Source: Tipula vernalis (lineage: Eukaryota; Arthropoda; Insecta; Diptera; Tipulidae). Taken from it: DNA of 64,000 nucleotides. Position numbers and translations under genes: made by a program. A model generated the notes under the pieces. That model was given only the letters and a program-made list of their open reading frames with translations, ran no database searches and was not told the origin of the DNA. This document shows positions 11,432-23,363 of the stretch, piece after piece (the first letter of the stretch is position 1; each line of letters begins with the position of its first letter). The stretch is taken from the NCBI GenBank assembly GCA_958295665.1, contig OY282558.1, positions 117,170,838 through 117,234,837 of the forward strand, given 5' to 3'.

Positions 11432-14008
11432 TTAGAATCCAGCAAACCCAGACGCGCCACTTGAGAATTCTATTTCAAAATCGGGATTAGCATTTTCAAT
11501 GTCCTCAATATTGGCCCCATCATTATTTGACATAGTAGCAGCAGCATTAAGGACTGTAGCATCTTCACAGTAATCACTATCATCAGACATGCCAGTGTAG
11601 AATGGCTTCATGTAAGCAACACAAGTCGACGTTAAAATAGGGCCTTCAGTTTGCCCTATTTTTTAACATCAAATCTCTCGTTATCCTTCACCTTTATGAT
11701 CCCATACGGGCCAATGTACTTCGACTGAAGTTAATTGCCTTCACTAAACTGCGTCCTCTTTATGAGAACCATATCAACCTTTTCGTATGTCCGAGCTTTC
11801 TTTCGTTTTCTGTTGTAGGTACGGCGATTCTCATCTTGCGCTGACTGGATGTTTCTCTTGGCCTCATCTCTTAGAATCTATCGATCTTCAACAAAAATAC
11901 TGGCTATTTCTTCTTCAACAACTTCCAAAATTTTAACATCTTCCGGAAGAACACGCATCTTTACCCCAACGAGTAGCTCAAATGGGGTTATACCAATACT
12001 ATGTTGATAGCTATTGTTTATGAATCTCTGCAGCTTGCTTGTATATTTGAACCAAGATTCAGGGACATCCATCGATAGTTTGGCTAACGCAGGGATTACA
12101 ACACGAAACTCACGTTCCACTTGTCCATTGCCAGTAGGTACACCAGCTGTTATCAATATTAGATTGATGTTTTCACCACCACAATAGCTTTTGAACTCAT
12201 CAGAACGAAACACACCACCTCGGTTAGCTATTCTGGGCTTCTGGGCTTCTAGCTTCTGTATGAATTCTTTTGCGTTCATTTTCTTCGTTGGATAGAGCCA
12301 CAAAAACTTAGAAAAAGCATCAATAACACCAAATATGTAGCGATTCTGCTTTTTTGTTGCAGTTAAACTACCCAAATGATCAACGTGGTAGGTGACTAAT
12401 GGCAAATCACCCTTTGGTATCGGATGGAGAAAACCCTCTTGACGCCCCATCTTTCGCTCAGCCATTATGCACGGAATGCAATTCTTTAAACTAGTAGAGA
12501 TCTTTGGTGCTAGTTTAGGTATATAAAATTGCCTCGTCACCAATTCTTCGGTCTTCTTCGTGGAAAAATGTCCTTACTCGTGACACAACTTGATTATTTC
12601 CATTTGCTTATTTTTTGGAATAACCAACAGCGGAACACCTTTCACCATCTTGAATAAACAATCATGATTAGTAACGAAATCATTATACTCGCAATTTTCC
12701 AAAATTTTGAAAATAGCTTTCAGTTCTGAATCATCTTTTTGAGGAGCCTTCACTCTATTTACCACATGATCTTCAAAATATACTCGGGTCTCGACTCAAC
12801 GCATCTACATGCTTCATACGATAACCAGATCTATGTTCAAGTTTGAAATTGAACTCTTGCAATTATAACGCCCAACTAGCAATTCTTGACGTCAATTCTT
12901 TCCGCTCCATAGTTCCCTTGAACGCAGCACAATCTGTTACTATCTTGAAACAGAGACCGAACAAATAAACTCTGAGCTTCTTCGAGGCTTCTACAATCGC
13001 TAGCACTTCCAGCTCATAACTGCAGTACTTTTCTTGTGCTGAATTGGTCTTTTTTGAAAAGTAGAAAACAGGATGAAACGTCAAATCTTCATGAGATTTT
13101 TGGAAGCAGTATCGCCTCCAATCCAAACTTGCATGCGTCGGTGTGTAGTTCAGCCTCAGCTTACATAGAATACAATCTCAACACAGGCGTGTCTCATAGT
13201 ACTTTCTTCAATTTTTCAAATGTCATCATTTCATCCTTATCAAACTTAAACACAACATCCTTTTTCAATAAGTTGGTCAAAGATCGCGCAATAATTGAAT
13301 ATCTTTTAACAAACTTCCGGAAATATCCAGTTAGACCCAGTAAACTTTGAACTTTCTTGATATTCGTTGGGATTGAAAATTTTCGAATGGCTTCGGTTTT
13401 CTCTTCAGAGGATCTTATGCATCCTTGACTTATCCGATACCCCAAATATTCTACCGACTCTCGAAGGAACTGACACTTCGACCATTTGATTTGCAAGCCG
13501 TTTCCTTCCGCAACCTTCAAAACCACTTTCAACTTTATTGGAGCTTCATCAACATCTTTAGCTGGAATAATTAAATTATCTAAATACGTGCAGACATATT
13601 TTTTCACTAACAAATCTCGAAAAATGTTCAAGATGTACCTCATGAAAACAGCAGGGCAATTGCATAACCCAAACGGACATCGTAAAAATTCGTACAGACC
13701 AAACGGCGTCACAAACGGAGTGTACTTACGAGATTATTCTGCTACGGCTGCATGGAAAAATCCATTACGCAAATCAAGTGTTGTGAAATATTTGGCACCA
13801 TGCAGCTTATCAATTTCATCTTCAATGAGGGGGAGTGGAAACCGATCTTTAACAACAACATCGTCCAACCGACGGTAATCGACACACAGTCGCTTGGATC
13901 CATCCTTCTTATTTGCTAGCACCACCGGACTTGCATAAGCAGACGTACTTGGTCGTATAATACCTTCCTCAAGCCAACCATTGATCTTAAAATCTGTTTT
14001 AGTCCTCC
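11432..14008 (-). pseudogene. Ty3/gypsy pol polyprotein, broken (RT, RNase H, integrase)
   Basis: Read on the minus strand, the order RT, RNase H, integrase identifies Ty3/gypsy. RT begins near 14000 (GWLEEGIIRPSTSAYASPVV) and continues through VDYRRLDD and FTTLDLRNGFF; a TAA at 13734-13736 follows AAVAE. RT resumes with RCPFGLCNCPAVF. Its catalytic box reads YLDN where relatives have YLDD or YMDD. RNase H text follows after stops and a frameshift (TDACKFGLEAILL, FYFSKK, YELEVLAIVEA). The integrase core (12543-11878) keeps Asp (YHVDHLG), Asp (FRSDEFK) and Glu (NGQVERE). Beyond another stop, the basic C-terminal tail (NRRTYNRKRKKARTYEKVD) and YMKPF end at TAA 11432. Gag is absent, apparently removed where the LINE fragment abuts near 14010. 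Confidence 0.9.
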
Positions 14009-14009
14009 T

Positions 14010-14830
14010 GCAACTTTACACAATCAGATAAACTAGAAACCCGGGCGAACATTTTCATGTCATCTGCGAAGAGGAGGCAGTTCGCAAACTCAAAGCATTA
14101 CTTACTAAGAAGAATAGAGTGGTCAATCATATCAAAAGCCTTGGCAAAATCTGTGTAAACAACGTCAAGATGCTGATGTCTGGAAGTTAAACTATCAAAT
14201 AAGTCGCCACAAAACGAAATCAAGTTAGTTACCGTAGACCTATCGGGATAAAATCCATGTTGTACAGGAGAAATTAAATTTTTAGTGTGGAAGAACAAGA
14301 TTGTTGAACCATAGACTCTAACAATTTGGGTAAGACAGAAAGAATGGCGATCCCATGATAATTACTCACATCACTTCTTCTACCCGCCTTGAAGATTGGA
14401 TCAATACACGAAAAATTTATCGTAAGCCAGGTCTCGCTGATTATTATGACGTCATAATTGTTAACAAGAATGCCTAAACGAAAAACCTTAGCTTTACCTC
14501 GAATACTGGAGGCGTTGTGGTAGTAGATCGAGGTGAAATCGTTGATAGTGTTGATTGCATCAGCAGTTATCGGTGTTGATGGAACGTTAGAGCAGCTCTG
14601 TTTTCTGGCTGTCGTGAATGATTTACAAATGGACGAATTAACAAAGCACGAGGCCACATATCAGAACTGTTTAGCTTATTGAAATAAGCATCCTTTAATC
14701 CAATTTTTATCCGGCCCTTTGCAAGTAGTAATTCACGATCCACTTCGTCAGGCGAGCAATCTTCTAGTTTACTTTGAATGTAGCCAAAAATTATTTCAGA
14801 ATAACGAATAACGGCTGGTTTAATTTAATC
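14010..14830 (-). pseudogene. jockey/CR1-like LINE remnant with EN-RT deletion
   Basis: On the minus strand the endonuclease start (YYHNASSIRGKAKVFRLGI, then ISETWLT) is followed almost at once by RT text (DPIFKAGRRSDVSNYHGIAI), so several hundred residues between them are missing. After a frameshift near 14290, RT continues (ISPVQHGFYPDRSTVTNL, YTDFAKAFD), and a catalytic box FADDMK is readable near 14060. The right part (14660-14830) may be the end of ORF1 but I do not recognise it. This is a dead, internally deleted copy adjoining the gypsy pol. Confidence 0.75.
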
Positions 14831-14959
14831 AACGAGATCACCTGTACCAATAACACTTTGAGTATGGTTCCGTGAATTAATGATAGTACCAACACCCGAG
14901 TCTATTAACAAGTAATTAACAATCACAATGCAATCAATGCAATGTTCCTACAAAGCGGG

Positions 14960-15360
14960 TGGCACCTTGGTACGATTTTATTATTGTATATTGGTATGAT
15001 GTTGCGGTGGTATCATGATTTAATGGTACGATGGTATGATGGTAAGTGCTAAAACGGTATGATATTTCTATGGCAGGATGGTTTGATGGAATATGAATAT
15101 GAATCATTCAATCATAATAATAATGGTAAAATGGTACGATGTTATAATGGAACGATGGTGGATGGTAAGACGATATAGTTATATAACGGTATGATCGTGT
15201 GACGGTATGGTAGTATATTGATATGATGGTATGATTGTGAGAATGTGTATGGTATGTTGGAATGATGGTGTGATGGTAGGATGGTTTTAATGTTATGATG
15301 GTATGAAGTTATGATGGTGAGATGGTATGATGGTGTAATGGTATAATTGTGTGATGGTAC
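14960..15360. repeat. Decayed ATGGTA/ATGATGGT microsatellite-like tract
   Basis: Imperfect repeats of ATGGTATGATGGT fill this stretch. The complementary form (ACCATCATACC) is part of the composite repeats at 52.6 and 59.1 kb, so this may be an inverted fragment of that family. It borders the satellite array. Confidence 0.75.
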
Positions 15361-17785
15361 ATTTAGCTTGCTTCATTATTTTCATATATTTCTTGGAAAA
15401 TTCTATTTCTTTGAAAATCACCTTACTATAATTCAGCGGATGTTGAGTCATAAAAAGCGAAAATCTGCAATTGTGCTCTGATTGCGGTTTGTGATACCTC
15501 TAATGATAGGTTTCGGGACCTATAATTGTTGCACAATGCACATTTAGCTTGCCTTATTATTTCCATACATTTTTTGAAAAATTCAATATTTTTGAAATTC
15601 ACCTTACTATAATTCAGCAGATGTTGAGTCATAAAAAGCGAAAATCTGCAGTTGTGCTCTGATTGCGGTTTTTGATGCCTCTAATGATAGGTTTCGGGAC
15701 CTATAATTGTTGCACAATGCACATTTAGCTCGCTTCATTATTTCCATACATTTCATGGAAAGTTCGATATTTTTGAAAATCACCTTACTATAATTCAGCA
15801 GATTCTGAGTCACAAAAAGCGAGAATCTGCAATTGTGCTCTGTTTGCGGTTCTTGATACCTCTAATGATAGGTTTCAGGACCTGTAATGGTTGCACAATG
15901 CACAATAAGCTCGCTTTATTATTTCCATACAATTCTTGGAAAATTCGATTTCTTTGAAAATCACCTTGCTATAATTCAGCGGATGTTGAGTCATAAAAAG
16001 CGAAAATCTGCAATTGTGCTCTGATTGCGGTTCTTGATAGCTTTAATGATAGGTTTCGGGACCTATAATTGTTGCACAATGCACATTTAGCTTGCTTCAT
16101 TATTTCCATACATTTTTTGAAAAATTCGATATTTTTGAAAATCACCTTACTATAATTCAGCAGATTCTGAGCCATAAACAGCGAAAATCTGCAATTGTGC
16201 TCTGATTGCTGTTCTTGATACTTTTAATGATAGGTTTCAGGACCTGTAATTGTTGCGTCAACGCACAATTAGCTTGCTTCATTATTTCCATACATTTATT
16301 GGAAAATTCGATTATTTTGAAAATCACCTTACTATAATTCAGCAGATTCTGAGTCACAAATAGCGAAAATCTGCAATTGTGCTCTGATTGCGGTTCTCGA
16401 TACCTCTAATGATAGGTTTCAGGACTAGTAATTGTTGCTTCTACGCACATTAAGCTTGCTTCATTATGTCCATACATTTCTTAAAGAATTCGATTTTTTT
16501 GAAAATCACCTTACTATAATTCAGCAGATGTTGAGCCATAAAATGCAAAAATCTGCAATTGTGCTCTGATTGCGGTTTTTGGTACGTCTAATGATAGGTT
16601 TCAGGACCTGTAATTGTTGTGCCAACGCATGTTAGGCTTGCGTCATTATTTCCATACATTTCTTGGAGAATTCGATTTTTTTGAAAATCACCTTACTATA
16701 ATTCAGAAGATGTTGAGCCATAAAAGCGAAAATCTGCAATTGTGCTCTGATTGCTATTCTCGATACGTCTAATGATGGACCTGTAATTGTTGTGCCAACG
16801 CACGTTTAGCTTGCATCATTATTTCCATACATTTCTTGGAGAATTCGATTTTTTTAAAAATCACCTTACTATAATTCAGCAGATTCTGAGTCACAAAAAG
16901 CGAAAATCTGCAATTGTGCTCTGATTGCGGTTTTTGATACCTCTAATGATAGGTTTCGGGACCTATAATAATTGTGCACAACGCACATTTAGCTTGCTTC
17001 ATTATATCCAATGATTTCTTGAAAAATTCGATTTTTTTGAAAATCACCTTACTATAATTCAGCAGATGTTGAGTCATTAAAAGCGAAAATCTGCAATTGT
17101 GCTCTGATTGCGGTTTTTGATACCTCTAATGATAGGTTTCATGACCCTTAATTGTTCCGTCAACGCACAATTAGCTTGCTTCATTATATCCATTCATTTC
17201 TTGGAAAATTCGATTTGTTTGAAAATCACCTTATTATAATTCAGCAGATTCTGAGTCACAGAAAGCGAAAATTTGCAATTGTGCTCTGATTGCGGTTCTT
17301 GATACCTCTAATGATAGGTTTCGGAACCTGTAATTGTTGTGCCAACGCACGTTTAGCTTGCATCATTATTTCCATACATTTCTTGGAAAATTCGATTTAT
17401 TTGAAAATCACCTTACTATAATTCAGCAGATGTTGAGTCACAAAAAGCGAAAATCTGCAGTTGTGCTCTGATTGCGGTTTTTGGTACGTCTAATGATAGG
17501 TTTCTGGACCTGTAATTGTTGTGCCAACGCATGTTAAGTTTGCGTCATTATTTCCATACATTTCTTGGAGAATTAGATTTTTTTGGAAATCACCTTACTA
17601 TAATTCAGAAGATGTTGAGCCATTAAAGCGAAAATCTGCAATTGTGCTCTGATTGCTATTCTTGATACGTCTAATGATAGGTTTCAGGACCTGTAATTGT
17701 TGAGCCAACTAACGTTAAGCTTGCTTCATTATGTTCATACATTTCATGGAAAATTAATTTTTTTTGAAAATCACCTTACTATAAT
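15361..17785. repeat. 182-bp satellite array, left block (about 13 copies)
   Basis: The unit recurs at 181-183 bp spacing, marked by CTATAATTCAGCAGAT, TGTGCTCTGATTGCGGTT, CTAATGATAGGTTTC and CATTATTTCCATACATTTC. Copies differ by roughly 5-15 percent, and some carry small deletions. The last copy is cut at CTATAAT (17779-17785) by the P-like element. The block is one array with 23665-26330. Short minus-strand open frames recur in each copy only because the unit repeats. Confidence 0.97.
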
Positions 17786-19502
17786 CAGAGATAACTTATA
17801 ATAGATTTCTCATTTTTATAAAAAACAACAAATAAATGAGTTGACTAAAAAACTTCTGATAATTCCAATGTCATGATTGGATTTGTGATATTTTATTCCG
17901 TATACGTATTATAGACGTAATTTTTAATTTGCATGTATGGTATATTGTGTTTGCATGTGTGAATAAGTTGCCTTTGTGCATACATATCTATTTTCCCTTA
18001 CCAACTATGACCATAAAATAGAGAAACAATATGCAATATGTATGTATGTATATTGTATATTTTTATTATTTTACGTGATTTACTTTTTTACGATCACAAT
18101 TTTCACAAAACACAAAATCACAACACGAATGCTTTTGAATTTTATTTTTATATTTTTTTTTAGTTGCGTTATAGGATTTGATTTGGTCAGTCGATAAGTT
18201 TAAGCTTTATTTGGCTGTAATTTAATAATCAACCATAACGAAACAAATTGATTTATTTTTTCATTTAAATTTAATTTTCAGGAATTTGATAGATTTATAA
18301 ATTAAAGAAAATTTATTATTTAATGTCGCGTAGGTTGCCTTAAAAATTCGCGCAAGAGCTAGAAATGTTTTAGATCTCTCTCTGAAGAATACGGACTTTT
18401 ATTTAAAAGTGGTAAACTGTTTGCTATATTTAATTGAATATAATGAAATCACTTAAAAACCGGTCATTCAAAAGATCGACATTTTATACTTAAGATATAT
18501 GGTTCAAACGTAGTTAAAATATTATTCAAATATTTTTTTTTTGTTCGAAATTAAAGTCTGTTAATAGTAGAAGTTAGTAGGCAGTTAAAAACTAATAAAT
18601 ATGAAATACTAATTATATTTTATTTAATTTTATTAAATTACACAAGGTATAGCAAATATAGCACATCAAGCCCTACAAATTAAGCATTTATGATACATTT
18701 AGACGACTAAATATTTTTAATCAAGTAAAATATCAAGTCTGGAATGTTTATGTCTGTTATTGCCCGACTCAAATATAGCAGTTTCTGATAACCAACGACA
18801 ATTTTTCCGTAAAAGCACCAACACGAAAAACTCAAGCAAGTTTACTCTATGATCGAAACATAAACTGTTTTGGTCAAAAAAATGTTGATTTGCTAGAATG
18901 CACTTCTCTTTGATTTTTTGTTTGATATTCCTTGCATGTGGTTCTTGTTTGAAAAAAGAATTGAAAGTTAAGTATGCATATTTACAGACTCCAAAAAATT
19001 CCTCATTTGGCATAACTAAACTACCAAAATCAGAATCATTTTTGAAATTCTTAAAGAATGTAACCCAATCGGAGGGAGCGGAAATTTTCAAGTTTTTAAG
19101 CGTACAGTGCTCAACACATTTTGAACAATTCTTCAATAAACTAGGTTGTTGATGGCTGTCAATAATTGGATTTTGAATTTTATGGTGTATGACATATCCA
19201 CAAAAATATTTAAGTGCATTGTCACTTAAAACTGCACTTTTAATTTCGTTTATCTCAAAGTTATCATTTTCTTCTGCGTATTCTTCTTGGAAATCATAGT
19301 CTGAGAGTCCTCTAAATGAATTTTCTTCGGTATTTATTTCTTGTATAGAAACAGAATCGGATAACACAGCCTTCCAATCAATCAGCATGCTATTAATACC
19401 ACCCTTACAGTTTGCATATTTAGAGCTATAAATAAGTTTTACGGACATTATCCGTTTGAGAATTTCCTGAAATTCTTTCACGGAGGGTTTTCTCTTCTTA
19501 TA

Positions 19503-19883
19503 GGTCGATTTATATTATCAGTTCCTTTCAGTTCCTACTCGTATCGTGTCAGACAAAAAAAACATTGTTACATATATTTTCTATAGGAGTATTTATATTA
19601 TCCTTTCCTATCCGTTCCTACTCGTACCGACACAGACACATATTGTTGAAAAGAATGTTTTGTCTGATATTTGAAGGCGAAAAAATACGAAAGAATAACG
19701 AAACAAACAAAAATTGTAAATTGCTACTAAAACATTTTTGTATTTTTGTGTGTTATATTTACTCTATACGTAACCAAAAGATACGAAGAAAATGGCTGAA
19801 TTGAAAGGTACGGATAGTATAAATTGATGATGTCTGACACGATACGAGTAGGAACTGAAAGGAACTGATAATATAAATCCACC
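19503..19883. mobile_element. 381-bp MITE inside the transposase exon
   Basis: Inverted termini of about 53 bp differ at one position (start GGTCGATTTATATTATCAG against GGTGGATTTATATTATCAG; both contain CCTACTCGTATCGTGTCAG). Diverged copies of the same block lie further inside. The 5-bp TTATA flanks both ends (19498-19502, 19884-19888). Removing the element and one TTATA copy restores the minus-strand frame (IIRYKKRKPSVKEF), which proves a later insertion. The superfamily is uncertain. Confidence 0.88.
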
Positions 19884-21576
19884 TTATAGCGTATGATAGA
19901 AAATAAATTTTCTAGGCAATCCTGATTAAATCTATTTGTACATATATATTTCCAATCTTCTGTTTCAAATAAATTTTTGGCTAATAACTGAATACCTGTT
20001 GTATTGCCCCTTTGATGCAACTTATTTGAATTTTTTTATTAGTTGTTAAAAATTTTAAAGTTGATAAGTAATTTATGTATGATTCCAATTTCAATATAGA
20101 TTCTTCTGAATTTTGAAGTGCTCCACTGTTCGAATTTTTTCCAAATAAACTTTTACTATTTAGTACGTCAAACATTTCATTCATTTTTTCCAAGAAATCG
20201 GCTGTATTCTTAGCAAACTGTGCTACATCTGAAGTAAACAAATTTAATTTTTCGATAGTACGTATTCCAGAAGCTGCACTAGAACTAAATATTTGGACAG
20301 CATATGCTACTTTCATTTTTTGGAATGTGTTTGGTTGTATATGTATGGGTGTTAATTTTGGGACTAGCCGAATGGATGCACCAGAATCAATTTTGTATAA
20401 TTGTCGAATTACATTCCATGTTGCCACGGCTTTCGCGCTACCAACTTCCAAGTCGTAATTCATTAAATTATTTCGAAAGCACTTCCATAAATGTGGTGGG
20501 TCGTAAATACATATGATTTTGTAGTCTTGAAGCATATAATATGGTTGGTCAGTTGTAACACCCAAAGATTTATATAGCGATTGATTTGTTTTTCCTTGAT
20601 CGCACACTAAACCCTTGACAATCAGCCCAATGGAAAAACATTTAAGGATAAGGTCATAAATTAGACGCTTTAGTTCTGAAACGGGAGTTGCACTGGCAGC
20701 AACTACAAACCCTATGGCCTGTTTCCAATTATCTCGTATTGATCGCACCATAAAAGTACAAACTACGTTTCCAAATTTGTTATTTGTGCTGCCTTCCCCA
20801 TAATCAACAAAGCCTTCGATGAGATCCATTTTATTGTTGTACTCAAGTTTTTTTGCAATATGCATTTCGTCGAAACATAACATGACCTGCTTTGATTCTA
20901 TTGAAAAATTACTTATTCGTGATTTTATTTGAGCAAACAAATCAAGATTATTTGATCCAAGTAAAATTTCTTCAAGAGGAAACCATCTATAAATAGATGC
21001 AAGTGACGGTAGTTTACATAATAAATTTTCTCTTAAAAATATATATGCAGCCGATGATTTAAAGAAAATTGCTAGAGCCAGGTCTTTCTCTTCGTCTGTA
21101 TAAATAGTTTTAGACTTAACAAGCATTTTGGCAAACGTTTTTGAGTGTGCACTTGCTGATGTATTGTCTATTTGTTGTAGAATTGTTTGTGGTTTCATTT
21201 TTAATTGTTTATTTATGAAACTTGTAATGCGTGACTGAAAGCCCGTCCTTAAAATTTTTAATTTTAACTGTTTGTTTAATTTTCTTAACTCTTTATTTTC
21301 ATCCTTTAGAACTTTATTTTGTAATTTGAAACACTCCATCTCACTTCTGTACCAATTACAATTCTTTTCGCTTGTTAGCCATTGTTCGTAATCTGTTTTA
21401 TTATTTAAATCAGACATATTTGACGTTGTGACATTTTCCATAACGGTATCGTTAGGTACGTCTTCATCACTCGAATCCGAGTTTCCTAAATTTTGACTTG
21501 GAACGGCACCGGCATATAATTTTTTCTTACCTATGTAAACATTTATAATTTAAGTTTATAATTTAGAACATATAAC

Positions 21577-22133
21577 TAGGGTATCCAATACCGATTATGG
21601 AGTAGCCGGGTACCCATCATTTCTGGAATACGCGACTACTGGGTAATTTGATCGACTACCAGGGTAATTATATTCACCAAAGAAAAACTAAAAAATTTTA
21701 TTTGTAAAATAACATTTCGAAAAATATCTTTATTTAAAGATAGATGGTGTAAATCTAGTATAGATTTGCAATTAGATCAAGCTAGATCAAGTGTTTTCAA
21801 ATTAATTCGATTCTTTGAATTAGCTAAGGTCGATTTAAATGTTTTTCACATTTAATTAAACAAAAATTTAGTTAAAATGATCGTGAGTTTGCCTATGTCT
21901 CTCTTTAAACTACATATTTTCTTCTGAATTAAACGGAATTATAAAATTCAAATACAAAAAATCAATTTGATTTGAAATTAAATTACAACTATAATTTTTA
22001 TCTAGTTTTAGTGTAATTGCCTGATAAAAAACTTGACTTATATTGAACATCGAAAAGGTTTTCCCCGGGTATTCAATAAAACTAACACTCGACTATGCGG
22101 GTACTTTAAAAGTCAAGTAATTTGGATACCCTA
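21577..22133. mobile_element. hAT-like MITE, about 557 bp
   Basis: Perfect 12-bp inverted ends TAGGGTATCCAA / TTGGATACCCTA. Subterminal copies of GGGTACCC, CGACTACxxGGGTAA and CGACTATGCGGGTAC resemble the subterminal repeats of insect hAT MITEs. It has no coding capacity. The right end runs into the foldback-type repeat, which may explain why no 8-bp target duplication is visible. It lies within the transposase intron. Confidence 0.6.
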
Positions 22134-22926
22134 AAATGCCGCGTTTTAAAATGTCGCGTTTTAAAATGTCGCGTTTTAAAATGTCGCGTTTCAAAATGCC
22201 GCGAGGTACAAAATATCGCGTGGTACAAAATGTCGTGTCTTAAAATGTCGCGTTTCAAAATGCCGCGAGGTACAAAATTTCGCGTGATACAAAAAGACGC
22301 GTTTTAAAATGTCGCGTTTCACAATGCCGCGACGTACAAAATGTCGCGTGTTACAAAATGTCGCGTTATAAAATGTCGATAAAAAATCGTCGAAAACATA
22401 TAAGGACTTAACTTTAACATTTTAGTGAAGGAATATTCTAATAAATTTCAACATTTGCGTTCTTTTTCTTAGACCCACTTTATAATTACATAAAATTACA
22501 TTTATAAATAATTTCCATTCAGTGAAGGAAAATTTTACTACATGTTTAAACACAATTTGCTTGTTTCAAATAATTTTTATTAAATTATTTATTATTTCAC
22601 ATCATATTGTATTGATTTATAAGGGATTTTTCAAAACGCGTCATTTTAAAACGCGTCATTTTGTACCACGCGTGTTTTGAACCACGCGGCATTTTGAAAC
22701 GCGACATTTTAAAACGCGACATTTTGTACCACGCGACATTTTTTACCTCGCTGCATTTTGAAACGCGACATTTTAAAACGCGACATTTTGTACCACGCGA
22801 CATTTTGTACCTCGCGGCATTTTGGAACGCGACATTTTAAAACGCGACATTTTGTACCACGCGGCATTTTGAAACGCGGTATTTTAAAACGCGACATTTT
22901 AAAACGCGGCATTATGAACGGTTCCC
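22124..22926. repeat. Foldback-type repeat, arms built of short tandem units
   Basis: The left arm (22124-22380) is made of units such as AAAATGTCGCGTTTT and GGTACAAAATGTCGCG. The right arm (22632-22926) is the same in reverse orientation. About 250 bp of AT-rich sequence separates them. The right terminus, read inward, starts GGGAACCGTTC, close to the GGGTACC end of the foldback element at 35.5-37.8 kb, so both probably belong to one family. Apparent Lys-Cys-Arg-rich proteins here are artefacts of the repeat. Confidence 0.75.
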
Positions 22927-23186
22927 ATAAATAACATATAATTATTTCTTACCTATGTAACAATTTTCAAAATGTTTATCCCATATTAAAGGATTTTTTA
23001 GTGATCTAATAATATCACATGAATTATAGCAGATCGTAATCCACTTATTATACAAATCGGAATTTCTCCGAGGAAGTTTAAAATATTGGTTGCTTTTCGT
23101 TGAAAGGCAATTTTTTAAACAACACCTACGAGACTTTGTATAATCTAATTAATCTAAACTAATTGTGCAAAACTAACGAAGTAGAA

Positions 23187-23363
23187 TAAAAAATTTCATC
23201 AAGTAATACATGAAAAATGGGTTATACATTCACACTACTCAACTTAAAATTTGTTTTCTATTCTATAAAAAAATATTTTTACAGAATAGGAAACAAATTA
23301 TAAGTTGAGTAGTGTGAGTGTATAACCCATTTTTCATGTGAAACTTGATGCAATTTTTTATGC
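23187..23363. repeat. Long hairpin, arms about 85 bp
   Basis: An almost perfect palindrome centred near 23275. Both arms contain CATGAAAAATGGGTTATAC and CACACTACTCAACTT or complements. It lies just upstream of the THAP exon inside the P-like element and is a probable small MITE without visible target duplication. Confidence 0.75.

Larger units (their letters stand above)
18717..23124 (-). pseudogene. THAP-domain P-element-like transposase, broken
   Basis: Exon 1 (23124-22953; start codon not seen, perhaps on an earlier exon) encodes a THAP zinc finger: C-x3-C (CCLKNC), FKLPRR, conserved Trp (NKWITI), then HFENCYI. The third ligand, normally Cys, is Trp (TGG, 22983-22981). An intron (22952-21531, GTAAG...CATAG) splices in frame to exon 2, which gives KKKLYAGAVPSQ with the THAP-ending AVP motif, a Lys/Glu-rich coiled segment, and the RNase H-like core (LCFDEMHIAKKLEYN, DLIEGF, VCDQGKTN, YDPPHLWKCFRNNL). 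A frameshift occurs near 20005. The segment with the candidate catalytic Glu follows (NQDCLENLFSIIR), then a MITE interrupts (19503-19883) and the C-terminus runs to 18717. Frameshift, insertion and lost ligand imply inactivity. Confidence 0.88.

Noticed and set aside
22122..22912. Lys-Cys-Arg-rich small proteins on both strands
   Set aside because: Direct translation of the short tandem units in the foldback arms.
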